Positions 7,462-16,056 of a stretch of 16,770 nt of DNA are shown here, in pieces. The notes beneath the pieces were generated by a model that saw only the letters and a list, made by a program, of their open reading frames with translations, was not told the DNA's origin and searched no databases. Made by a program: the position numbers and the translations under genes. The DNA is from Chrysochromulina tobinii (lineage: Eukaryota; Haptophyta; Prymnesiales; Chrysochromulinaceae): contig JWZX01000799.1 in assembly GCA_001275005.1 (NCBI GenBank), forward strand, positions 1-16,770, written 5' to 3'. Position 1 is the first letter of the stretch, and each line of letters starts with the position of its first letter.

Positions 7462-10400
7462 ATGGAAGCCTTCCGCGCCGCCATCAAAGCGGCGGTGACG
7501 GCCAATGGCGGCGAGCCACACCATGCAATTCGGCATGAGCTGCGCGGGAGGCAGCCGTGGGTCGGTGACGGCTGGGTGGATGGTGACCTCGAGCTTCTTG
7601 CGCTCGCCATGTCCATCCGGCCGTGCCAACCCGACGAGGTCATCATCACATCGGCCGAGCGTGGCGATTGGTTTGGCGTCGTCCTCTCCGGCTCGCTCGC
7701 CGTCGAGAAGAAGGGCGCGCAGCTCGCCGTGCTCGGCCTGGGCGACGTTGTCGGCGAGATGGCGGCGCTGCACCCAGCAGCCGAGCGGTGCGCTACCGTG
7801 CGAGTGCGGGGGGCGAGTCCGAGCCGTCTCGCAACGATGACGACGAAGCAGCTGCAGAACTTTGTGCGCGACTGGCCGGGCCTTGGCACGCGGCTCTTGC
7901 GCACGCTGGGGCGCATCGCAGCCGTGCGCCAGCTCGAGAATGGAAGGAGCGACCTATGCGCCTTGGTGCCGAGGAGCATAGAGTGGTCGATGACCGTGCC
8001 TGACCCTTCGACGGAGAAGTTCGATCGCTTCGACCTGCACGAGGCGTACCGCGCGCGGCTGGCGACGCACCTCTGCCGGCAGCTGGAGGTGGCGCCGGCG
8101 AGCGCGGGCCGCTTCGATGACGCCGAGCTCTCACTGCTCGTCGACCGCGCGCAGTTCCAGCCATTCCGCTCGGGACAGCGCCTCGTCGGCGAAGGCGAGC
8201 ACATCGACAGCGTGATGGTGCTCCTTCTCGGCTCCGCCTCCTTCGAGCGCTGGTCCGTCGAGGTGGGCGAGGGCGGCGTCCTTGGCGCCCATGAGTTCTT
8301 CGGAGTGCCGTCGCTGAGCGCCGCCTCGGCGGTTGTGGCCAAAGGGGACGGTGTGCTCGCAGGCTGGACAACCCTGCATTTAACCGAACTGATGGCGCAT
8401 GACGGTCCGCTGATGATGCCGCTGATGACCTCGGATGACCTCTGATGACCTCTGATGGCGCACGACGGTCCGCTGATGGCCTCTGATGATCCTCTGATGA
8501 CCTCTGATGATCCTTGATGACCTCTGATGATGATGACCTCTGATGATCCCTGATGAACCGTCCAAAGAGTTCCCTCGGATGGCCTTTGACGAACCTCTGA
8601 TGGCCACTGATGAACCTCTGATGACCTCACTCATCAGGCCCGCTCGCGTACAAGCTCATCCAGTTCATCGGCCGCTTCGCGATGGGCATCGGCGCGACCC
8701 TCTGCCACGTCCTCCGCGAAGACGCTGTGCATGCAAACACCATGCCGCAGCGCGAGTTCCGTGCGGGGGTTGGAGGCTCGCATAAGCGTGCTGGTGGCGT
8801 GCGATACGTGGTCATTGGCGGCAGCGGCAGCAACGGCGGCGGCAGCGGCAGCAGCAGCGGCGGCAGCGGCGGCAGCAGCGGCAGCGGCGGCAGCGGCGGC
8901 GGCGGCGGCGGCGGCGGCGGCAGTTCGGCAGCGGCCGAGGCTGTGTACATAGAGAAGATGCAGCAGCAGGCGGAGCGGCTACGTGCCCAGCTGAGCGAGA
9001 ATGAGCGGCTGTCCGCCGCGCTGCAGGTGAGTGTCGTTAATTGCCTCTGATTGCCATTGATTACCACTGATTGCCACTGATTGCCACTGATTGCCAGCTG
9101 AGCGCGAGTGAGCGGCTGTCCGCCGCGCTGCAGGAGAAGACCCACGCGTCCGCGCGCTATCGGCTGCAGGTGAGTGTCGTTAATTGCCTCTGATTGCCAC
9201 TGATTGCCACTGATTGCGTCCGCGCGCTATCGGCTGCAGGTGAGTGTCGTTAATTGCCTCTGATTGCCATTGATTGCCACTGATTGCCACTGATTGCGTC
9301 CGCGCGCTATCGGCTGCAGTACGCCGCCGCAGCCAAGCGGCTCGAGCAGCGCGACGTTGACAATCGACGGCTACAGACCGAGCTGGAAGCGGCGTACACG
9401 CAGCTCGAGCAGCAGCGGGGCGCGAGCTCGGAGGCGCATGCCATCCTCGAAGAGCTCGCGGGTGTGGTTACGGCCGTGCTGGACGATCTGCCCAATCTGG
9501 ATCACGAGATCCGTTCGCCCAACACGGCGCCCAATCTGGAGCACGAGGTCGGCCCGATCGGGTCGCCCGACACGGCGCCCGCGTACGGCTCCGCACCTTC
9601 GGATCTCGGCGAGGGCGAGGGCGCGCTCACGACGGCGCGCACCCCCAGGCAGCTGGCGCCCACGACGGCGCTCCCGAGCCTGCGCGCCGCCCTGAGCGCC
9701 GCCCTGCTCTCCGCGGTGCGCCTGCTGAGGGAGCACGCGCTCACGACGGCGCTCACGAGCACGCCCACGACGGCGCTCGAGCGGCCGCACCCCAACTCGC
9801 CCGTCGGGTCCGCGCGCCAAGCGGCGCTCTCGCCGCCCAAGACGGCGCTCTCGCCGCCCAAGACGGCGCTCTCGTCGCTTGGGTGCAGCTCGGCCGGGGA
9901 GGCGCCCAAGACGGCGCCCAGCCTCCACAGCAGGCGCGGTTTCGCCAGCCGTGCCGCGTCCCTCGCCCACGACGGCGCGTGCGAGCCCGGGGCACCGGGC
10001 GCCCAAGACGGCGCCAGCGCGTGCAGCGCGACCGCGATGCTCGCAGACGCAACCGGCGGCGCTCGAGACGGCGCGAGCGCCGTCGTGAGCACCACCGACG
10101 CGCAGCCGGCCGCCCCGCCGGTGCACCACGCGAAGAGCGGCGCGGCGGCGCCCTCTCAGAACAGGGGGGCAACGGGCACGACGGGGACGACGGGCGCCGC
10201 CGCGGGCGCGCCAGGCGCCGCCGCGGGCGCGCCTGCCACGCGCGAGTCCGTGTGCGAGATTGGCGTGCAGGCGGGCGGCTACCGCGTGCCTTACCCGAGC
10301 GTGGCTGCAGCGCCCCTGAGCGGCGAGGAGACGACACGCCCTCTGAGCCGCGCGTCTGCGCTGGTGCGTCGGGCGCACTCGAGCACGCAGACGAGCACGC

Positions 10401-11587
10401 TTGGAGTCGGCACCGCGCGCAGCCGTCTAGAAACCTTTGCCGCCCAGACGCAGACGGAAGAGAGCTTCCTCGACGGGATGGCGGTGACGCGCCCGCCTCG
10501 CATGGCGGCGGGGGTGTACGGCGCACCCCACCCGAGCGCCGTCCTGAGCGACGCGGCCACTGCAGAGGTGATCCTCGAGGCCCTCGATGCCGCTCGGTAC
10601 GGCGCTCCTGCACGGCACGAGTTCGTGTGTAACGGCTCGTCGGCCGTGACGCAGAAGCAGACGCCCGTACCGTCCACTCAGCCATCGACTCGGCCTTCGA
10701 CGGCCGCCTCACGCCCTTCACGCCCATCCACAGCGGGTGGCGGACGCGTCTACCCCTCGTCCTTGAGCGCCGGCGTGGCCGCCTCGACCATGTACGCGGC
10801 GCTGCCACGGAGCACCTCCTCACCCACTTGCCGGCCGGCCTCGGCGACGCCGACCAGCATGGCCTCGGCGACGCCGACCAGCATGGCCTCGGCGCAGTCG
10901 AGCACGACCAGTACGGCCGGGCCGCTCGCCATAGCCGTGGCCATCACAGCAGCGGGCGGCGCCGGTGCTCGCCACGGCGCCGGCGCTCGCCCCTCTTCCG
11001 CACTGGAAGGCTCGTTACGCTCCAAGGGGAAGCTCCCTGAGCGCCGTCCTGAGCGAGGCTCCCTCAGCTCGCCCAGCGCCGTGGCGAGCACCGGCGCCGT
11101 GTCGAGCACCGGCGCCGTGGCGAGCACCGGCTCCCTTGGCTCGCTCAGCGCGTCCCAGTTCCAAAAGGCACGTTTCCACGGGCCGCTGCCTATGGTGCGC
11201 CTCGTTCAGGGCTTCAGCCAGAGCGGCACCCCTCATCGGCTGCACAGCATCGAGTCCGAGGCCGACCTCGAGCGGCAGCTGCAGCAGCTGGGCCTGCCGC
11301 CCTCGACCCGCTGGGTGCCCAATCCGGCGCCCAACCCGACGCCCAAGACGGCGCTCGGGCCCAGCCCGTGCAGCAGCGCCCTCACCTCGTGCCACGCGTC
11401 GCGCCCGGGCTCGGCGCACGCGCCGTGCTGGGCACCGGGCTGCCACGCGTCGCGCCCGGGCTCGGCGTTGCCCGCCTCGGGCAGCGCCGGCTCGGCCGTT
11501 GGCTCGGCCGTTGGCTCCTCGTCCCGCGCCGGCTCAGCCTCGCACGTCCGCACGGAGCTGCCCGGCTCTATAGAAGGGGAAGAGTAG
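7462..11587 (+). CDS. Two-CNB-domain, coiled-coil, long-tailed protein, four exons
   Basis: The proposed CDS is join(7462..8404,8638..9026,9098..9169,9320..11587), in frame throughout, about 1223 residues. The start is the first in-frame ATG; an upstream exon is possible. CNB1 (about residues 45-150) has GDWFGVVLSGSLAV and a phosphate-binding cassette GEMAALHPAAERCATV with the Gly98-Glu99 and Arg109 positions filled, so it may bind cAMP or cGMP. CNB2 (about 220-345) has FRSGQRLVGEGEHIDSVMVL but GAHEFFGVP in place of the GE..R cassette, so it probably does not bind. Splicing exon 1 to 2 gives ELMAHDGPLAYKLIQFIGRFAMG, the expected C-terminal helix. Then come a Gly/Ser linker, a coiled coil from about AAEAVYIEKMQQQAERL to QLEQQRG, and about 700 low-complexity residues (KTAL, TSMASATP and STGAV repeats, RPSTA, TQT motifs). 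No catalytic domain is seen. It may be a regulatory or scaffold protein, possibly ciliary; this is inference. Confidence 0.7.
8405..8637 (+). other. Intron 1 of the CNB gene, built of TGATGACCTC repeats
   Basis: The splice is GACG|GTCCGC ... CTCATCAG|GCCCGC, phase 1. It joins MAHD to GPLAYKL, completing the second CNB fold. The body is mostly 10-bp TGATGACCTC units and variants (TGATGATCC, TGATGGCC, TGATGAACC). The block around the donor (ATGGCGCAYGACGGTCCGC) is duplicated 62 bp inside the intron, so two equivalent donors exist. Retention stops the protein at 8443-8445. Confidence 0.8.
8817..8930 (+). repeat. GGC/AGC triplet repeat encoding Gly/Ser linker
   Basis: This is an imperfect GGC-AGC triplet run, ending in a pure GGC stretch, that encodes about 38 Gly/Ser residues between the CNB domains and the coiled coil of the same protein. 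Such runs are unstable in length and hard to sequence, so copy number may be unreliable. Confidence 0.9.
9027..9097 (+). other. Intron 2 of the CNB gene (71 bp, phase 0)
   Basis: The splice is CTGCAG|GTGAGTGTCG ... GATTGCCAG|CTGAGC. The body is five TGATTGCCA-like units. The flanking exon ends are duplicates of each other (SENERLSAALQ and SASERLSAALQ), so the intron sits inside a duplicated exon segment. Confidence 0.8.
9146..9319 (+). repeat. Triplicated exon-end plus intron-start unit
   Basis: Three copies of a 24-bp exon end (ending CGGCTGCAG, at 9146-9169, 9216-9239 and 9296-9319) alternate with GTGAGTGTCGTTAATTGCC-headed TGATTGCCA repeats. Periods are 70 and 80 bp, differing by one 10-bp TGATTGCCAC unit. 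Confidence 0.9.
9170..9319 (+). other. Intron 3 of the CNB gene (150 bp, phase 0) with nested duplicate
   Basis: The splice is CTGCAG|GTGAGTGTCG ... CGGCTGCAG|TACGCC. The intron contains two further copies of the preceding exon's last 24 bp (GCGTCCGCGCGC then TATCGGCTGCAG). The internal copy ends at 9239 and is again followed by GTGAGTGTCG; the last copy supplies the acceptor. An alternative acceptor/donor choice at 9239 is possible. Confidence 0.7.
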
Positions 11588-11875
11588 CTACTAGTGCCTC
11601 GAACCAGCAGGTTTCCCACATCCCAGGCGTTCCGTCGAATTGCCGGCGGCGCCGAGCCGAGACGAGAGTTAGAGATCTCGACGGTGCGACCGCCGACCGC
11701 ATTAAAACATTTCAACATAGTTTCATAGTTTCATATTACGTACACTGCGTCTCGGGACTCACGCCGCGGGGGCCGCGAGCTCCGGTCGGCTTTTCAGGAC
11801 CTCCCAGAGCTCCTCCCGCGTGCCGCCCCGAAAGGAAAGCGGCCGCCGGCGCGCCGCCTGGCCGCTCCTCCGAGC
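11588..11875. other. Convergent 3' intergenic region
   Basis: This lies between the stop of the CNB gene (plus) and the stop of glyoxalase II (minus). It has an AT-richer patch at about 11700-11745 (ATTAAAACATTTCAAC, repeated TTTCATA), which may hold 3'-end processing signals. No gene is seen. Confidence 0.5.
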
Positions 11876-12748
11876 TCAAAAATTGTCCTTCATGCGGCGC
11901 AGCCTTGCAAACGTCTGCTCCTCCGTCTCGTGGTCCGGCACGCCCACATGTGCTCGCAACGCTGGGCTCGCGGGGCGGAGGAACGGGTTCGTGGCAATCT
12001 CATACCCGATCGTCGACGGCACGGTCGGCTTTCCAACGGCACGCAGCTCGGTGATCTCGCGCGCGCGCGCCTGCAGCGCCTCGTTCTGCGGCTCGACACT
12101 GAGGGCGAAGCGCAGATTGGACGCGGTGTACTCGTGAGCACAGTACACGGCCGTTTCCGGCGGGAGCGCCGCCAAACGCTGCAGCGACGCCCACGCTTGC
12201 TCGGGAGTTCCCTCGAAGAGGCGGCCGCAGCCGAGAGCGAAGAGCGCGTCACCCACGAAGGCAACTTGCAGCGAGGGCACGTGATACGCCACGTGGCCGA
12301 GCGTGTGCCCCCCAACGTCGAGGACGTGCACCTCGTGCTCGCCAAACTGGAAGCAGTCGCCACCGCTCACTGGCCGCTCGATGGACGGGATCTTGTGGGC
12401 TTCCGCTGCCGGCCCGATGATCTCGCACCCATACAGCTGCTTCAGTTCCACATTGCCGCCCGCGTGGTCGGCATGATGGTGCGTGTTGAAAATGTGCGTC
12501 AGCTTCCAGCCGCGCCGCGCGCACGCGGCAGCAATCGGGGCGACCTCCGGCGTATCGATTGCGGCTGTACACCCCGTTGCGCTGTCGTGGAGTAAGTACC
12601 CGTAGTTATCGGTCAGGCACCCAAACTGCTCCACCTCTAGCGTGCTGACTGAAGCACCGGCCGTCAGGCTGCGGGAGCGCCCAGCCGACGCGGCCACAAT
12701 GGCCGCGGCGCTGGCCGCCCGGCCGATGAGCGCGAATGCACGCGCCAT
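11876..12748 (-). CDS. HAGH: Hydroxyacylglutathione hydrolase (glyoxalase II), probably organellar
   Basis: The 290-residue, single-exon protein starts at an ATG at 12748. It hydrolyses S-D-lactoylglutathione to D-lactate and glutathione, the second step of methylglyoxal detoxification. The metallo-beta-lactamase fold carries the full two-metal set: THHHADH (His90, His92, Asp94, His95), GGHTLGH (His148), FVGDALF (Asp167) and AHEY (His205). The glutathione-binding Tyr in AHEYT and the C-terminal LRRMKDNF Arg/Lys are kept, as in true glyoxalase II. About 33 extra N-terminal residues (MARAFALIGRAASAAAIV, rich in Ala/Arg/Ser, no acids) before TLEVEQFGCLTDNYGYLL look like a mitochondrial or plastid transit peptide. 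The next gene upstream is on the same strand, about 550 bp away. Confidence 0.95.
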   Translation of the reverse strand: MARAFALIGRAASAAAIVAASAGRSRSLTAGASVSTLEVEQFGCLTDNYGYLLHDSATGCTAAIDTPEVAPIAAACARRGWKLTHIFNTHHHADHAGGNVELKQLYGCEIIGPAAEAHKIPSIERPVSGGDCFQFGEHEVHVLDVGGHTLGHVAYHVPSLQVAFVGDALFALGCGRLFEGTPEQAWASLQRLAALPPETAVYCAHEYTASNLRFALSVEPQNEALQARAREITELRAVGKPTVPSTIGYEIATNPFLRPASPALRAHVGVPDHETEEQTFARLRRMKDNF

Positions 12749-13294
12749 GTTTAGTTCACGAGACAGCTGTATTCATACTCACACCTTCCGCTTTTGAAGG
12801 CTGCCGAAGCGTGCTTCGACCGGGGAGCGTCGAAATGAAAGTCAACATCTCACGAAACTCTTGCGAAATGTGTGACCGTGCCCCATTTCACGTAAGTGGC
12901 GCGTGGGCACTCGCACTCGCCACCTCCCGCGTCGCCCGGGCGGTGCAAGCAAAGCAAGCAAGGGCGGTGCGGGCTCCGGCTCTGATTATCAGCCCCCCGC
13001 GCCCCGCGCGGCGCGGGTGTGAATCTTTATTTACAAGTCGATAAGACGAGACTTGCGGGTCCACATGAGACCACGAACGTCTGAAAAGCATGGCCACAGC
13101 GCGCACAGCCGACACAGCGTCACCCCAACGCAAGGGCGAAGGGGTTGCACAGACCCCACAAATAGTATGGGGGGTGGGCGTTCCCGTCCTTGTCCGACCG
13201 CCTCTCGTTCTCTTAACGTTCTCTCCATTGCTCGCAGCAGCCCAGAGTGCGGCGACAGACTCTCTTGTGAGTTGAGTCTCTCACGCAGCCTTTC
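12749..13294. other. Intergenic region upstream of glyoxalase II
   Basis: This lies between two minus-strand genes and should hold the promoter of glyoxalase II and the 3' UTR of the M1 aminopeptidase gene. Open frames here lack family motifs. No TATA box or structured RNA is recognised. Confidence 0.5.
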
Positions 13295-15336
13295 TCACAT
13301 CTCGGCCACTTTGAGGTCCTGTGCGAGCATCTTGGCCGCGATGGGGTGGTAGTTCGATCGGTGCTCGAGAAAGGTTTGGACGGCGAGCTCGCGCTGCGCC
13401 TCCCAGCCGTAGAGCGCGCGGTAGAGCGGGCGCACGAACTTCATGCGCCCTTGCTCCGTGACGAAACCAAGCACCTGTGGAATGATGAACTCGGCGCGAG
13501 AGAGGATGCAGATGCGCTGCCAGCGCAAGCGCACCTCGGCATTCTTGGAGGCACTGAGCTCATACAGCCGATCCATCTTCTCGAGCGCGCGGAGCGCCAG
13601 CGGCGCCCCTTTGCCCTCGAGCGCGCGCGCGAGCAGCGTCTCCCAAAAGAAGATGCGCAGCTGGCTCGGCCACCCCTTGTACTCGGCCGCGGAGGCGTCG
13701 AGTGACAAGTCGTCCGCGGCGAGCTCTGCCATCCAACGGTCAGCGAGCACGGTGCACGTCGCCCCAAGGGAGGGGTCGAGGACCGGCGTCACCGGCGGCA
13801 TACCCGGTGTTTTGAACCACGCGTCCCAGTCGACTGAGCTCGCGTCGATCTCGCGCCCTTCACACCACTTGAGGAAGCATTCACGGAAGTCGGCGGACGT
13901 GAGCGTGCGCCGCTTGAACGTGCCGATGTAGTGCGCGGCGAACTGCTCAAAGATGGGGCGTCCGCCCACGATGGCGCTCAGGTGGCAGAGGAGCGAGAGG
14001 CCCTTTTCGTACGGCACCGCGCTGAACGAGTCATCTGGATCGATGCCATCCAGCGGCGGGATGAGCCGGGTGAGCGGGTTGGTCGGCCCGAAGGTGGCGA
14101 CATCGTCGGCGAGGTGCGTGAGCGCCTGCTGCACCTGGAAGTCGAAGAAGGCGTCGCACCGCTCGGCGGGCTCGAGGTGTGCGAGCGTACTCGTCTCGAG
14201 CCACCGCGTCCACCCTTCGTTGAGCCAAAAGTGCTCCCACGTCAGGTTCGTCACCAGGTTGCCCGTCCAGGAATGCGCGACCTCGTGGCAGATGACATTG
14301 GCCAGCGAGCGGTCGCCCGCGAGCAGCGTGGGCGTCGCAAAGGTGAGGCACGGGTTCTCCATGCCGCCGTACGGGAAGCTCGGCGGCATGCAGAGGATGT
14401 CGTACCTGTGAACAGAGCACCGAGCACAGAGGGACCTGTGAAGAGGGACCTGTGAAGAGGGACGCTGTGAAGAGGAAGCTGTGAAGTTTCGAGGGAGATG
14501 GGTGGCTCGGCGCGTCCTGCGCGCAGATGAGAGGGTCGGCTGCGGAGGGCGCACCGCCCCCACGCGTACGGCGTCTGCGTGAGCTCCTCCGCCTTGGCCA
14601 CGAAGCGCTCGGCTTCTGCGAACTCCCAAGCGGCGGCCTCGACGACACTCGGCTCAGCCCAAACGGTCGTGCGCGAGCCTACGTTGATGCCACGCACGTC
14701 GCCGACGGCGAGGGCGAGTAGGTACGACGAGAGCGGGCACGTCTGCTCGAAGGTGAAGGTGCGCAGCGGAACGCCGCCCACGACGCTGGCGACCGGCGAG
14801 CCCACGGCCACCGCGCTCATCAGGGCCGTGGCCCACTCCGGCACCCGGACCGTGGCGTCGTACGTAAACTTGGCGGCCGGCCCGTCAGGGCACGGGAGCA
14901 TGGAGCGCGCGTGGATGGCCTGGCACTGGCTGAACATGAACGGCCTCTCCTTGCCCGCGGTCTGGGCGGGCGGCAGCCACTGCAGTGCCGACGACTTGGG
15001 CGAGGTGGCGTAGGTGACGGCGACCTCGAGTGCTCGGCCCTGCTCCCCGAGCCCCTCGGGCAGCGTGATGGCGCACGCGACACCGAATGCAGCATGTGCT
15101 GGCCTCATCGTGTGCGGCGCGGGTGCGCCGCACACGGTCACGGAGCGCACCTCAAGCTCGGACGAGGTGTCCAGGACGAGCTCAGCCACCCGGTGCTCAG
15201 CGACGTCCACAGTCCAGGTGGCGACGCCTTCGAGGACATGGCGCTCAAAATCGACTGACAGGCTGAGGTTGAGGTGCTTGTAGACGAAGGACGCGTGGTT
15301 CGAGAGCGACGACTTATCGATGCGACAGTCGGCCAT
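13295..15336 (-). CDS. LTA4H: M1 zinc aminopeptidase, leukotriene A4 hydrolase type, two exons
   Basis: The CDS on minus is join(15336..14555,14405..13295), 630 residues from an ATG at 15336, close to the 611 of the human protein. The N-terminal beta-domain includes FSQCQAIHARSMLPCPD. Catalytic elements are GGMEN (274-278, substrate N-terminus), HEVAH (301-305) with the third zinc ligand Glu324 in WLNEG, and PYEKG with the transition-state Tyr. The C-terminal helical domain has GRMKFVRPLYRAL, holding the Arg/Lys pair that binds the substrate carboxylate, and ends in EHR...HPIAAKMLAQDLKV. These follow the LTA4H/aminopeptidase B group. The family trims N-terminal residues and in vertebrates also opens leukotriene A4; in an alga peptide trimming is more likely than eicosanoid synthesis. 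It is likely cytosolic, as no signal peptide is seen. Confidence 0.95.
14406..14554 (-). other. Intron of the M1 aminopeptidase gene with five TTCACAG acceptor-like copies
   Basis: The minus-strand splice is TGGGGGCG|GTGCGCCC ... CTGTTCACAG|GTACGAC, phase 2, giving YAWGRYDILCMPPSFPYGG as in the family. TTCACAG occurs five times (plus-strand positions 14406, 14436, 14450, 14465 and 14479), mostly within CCTCTTCACAGGT repeats. Use of the second copy would add ten residues in frame; the others shift the frame. Confidence 0.9.
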
Positions 15337-15471
15337 TCTTCACAAATGGCGAACGCAATCAGCGATGCGGAACATCCTCGCCACGCAGCGCCTGAATAGG
15401 CGTGCGAGGGTCGGGAAGTGGCCCCCACGAACCCCCCCTCGTGGCCGTTACGCTTCCTCCTCCTTCGAAAC
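15337..15471. promoter_or_regulatory. Putative bidirectional promoter between LTA4H and PhzF-like gene
   Basis: Divergent ATGs at 15336 (minus) and 15472 (plus) leave 135 bp. No TATA element is seen. Assignment rests on geometry only, and the plus-strand gene may be defunct. Confidence 0.35.
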
Positions 15472-15681
15472 ATGCGTGTCTCGACAGCCTCGACGATGGC
15501 CGCGACGGCGGGCGGCCTCGCTGGCCTCTGCCTTCTCCGCTGCCGCCGCGCTGCGTCAACGTTCAGAGCCGGCGGCGGCGTCGCGTTCGAGACCCTCGAC
15601 GTATTCACCACGCGCCGTTTCGGTGGCAACCCGCTTGCCATCGTACCCGAGTCACGTTGGGCGAACGCCCAACAACTCTAG
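15472..15681 (+). CDS. PhzF-family protein, N-terminal exon or fragment
   Basis: From ATG 15472 the frame encodes a 30-35-residue Ala/Arg/Ser-rich leader (transit-peptide-like) and then FETLDVFTTRRFGGNPLAIVPES, the hallmark first strand and loop of PhzF-like isomerases/epimerases (consensus DVFT.r.FgGNPLAvv). After about 20 family residues the sequence enters the 56-bp array, and the frame stops at 15679-15681. The rest of the fold, including the catalytic Glu expected about 25 residues later, is not found in the window on this strand. A donor-like GT follows CCCGAGTCAC near 15656, so this may be exon 1 of a gene whose rest lies beyond, but an HNH-like gene then occupies the opposite strand. 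Truncation by the array or an assembly artefact is equally possible. Confidence 0.6.
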   Translation: MRVSTASTMAATAGGLAGLCLLRCRRAASTFRAGGGVAFETLDVFTTRRFGGNPLAIVPESRWANAQQL

Positions 15682-15726
15682 TTGGGCGAATCCGAATGCC
15701 CAACAACTCTAGAATCCAACTCTACA
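15656..15726. repeat. Inverted-repeat head of the 56-bp array
   Basis: This contains GTTGGGCGAACGCCCAAC, a perfect hairpin with a 2-bp centre, then a second GTTGGGC...GCCCAAC pair around GAATCCGAAT. Each is followed by AACTCTAG. The right arm CGCCCAACAACTC continues into every array unit; the left arm appears only here. Confidence 0.8.
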
Positions 15727-16056
15727 CGCGCTAATACCGAGTCGTCGGGGGAAAGCCCAACAACTGCCGGAATCACTCCAGACGCGCTAATACCGAGTCG
15801 TCGGGGGAAGGCCCAACAACTCGCGGAATCACTCCCGACGCGCTAATACCGAGTCGTCGGGAGAACGCCCAACAACTCGCGGAATCACTCCCGACGCGCT
15901 AATACCGAGTCGTCGGGAGAACGCCCAACAACTCGCGGAATCACTCTAGACGCGCTAATACCGAGTCGTCGGGAGAACGCCCAACAACTCGCGGAATCAC
16001 TCCAGACGCGCTAATACCGAGTCGTCGGGAGAACGCCCAACAACTCGCGGAATCAC
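15727..16056. repeat. 56-bp tandem array, six units
   Basis: Units start at 15727, 15783, 15839, 15895, 15951 and 16007. Each begins CGCGCTAATACCGAGTCGTC and contains CCCAACAACTCGCGGAATCACTC in later copies. Units 3-5 differ by only a few bases, mainly in the last six (CCCGA, CTAGA or CCAGA endings). The last unit is cut at AATCACTC and runs into a CT microsatellite. There are no spacers, so it is a minisatellite, not CRISPR. Confidence 0.95.

Noticed and set aside
7011-8630. A 539-codon minus-strand open frame opposite the end of ERG24 and the CNB gene
   Set aside because: It crosses coding exons, an intergenic GA tract and a repeat intron, and its product is Ser/Arg-rich low complexity, while the plus strand has clear domains.
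8405-8637. Box C (RTGATGA) and box D (CTGA) matches suggesting an intronic C/D snoRNA
   Set aside because: These motifs arise automatically from the TGATGACCTC repeat; no terminal stem or single well-spaced C-D'-C'-D set stands out.
9216-9239. A separate 24-bp micro-exon inside CNB intron 3
   Set aside because: The copy has a donor after it but no AG immediately before it (the preceding bases are GATT), so it is better read as intron content.
15733-15742. GCTAATACCG resembles a conserved 16S rRNA segment
   Set aside because: Only about ten bases match, and the rest of the unit does not continue as rRNA.
15727-16056. CRISPR-like regular array
   Set aside because: Units are directly abutting with no variable spacers, and the setting is eukaryotic; it is a minisatellite.
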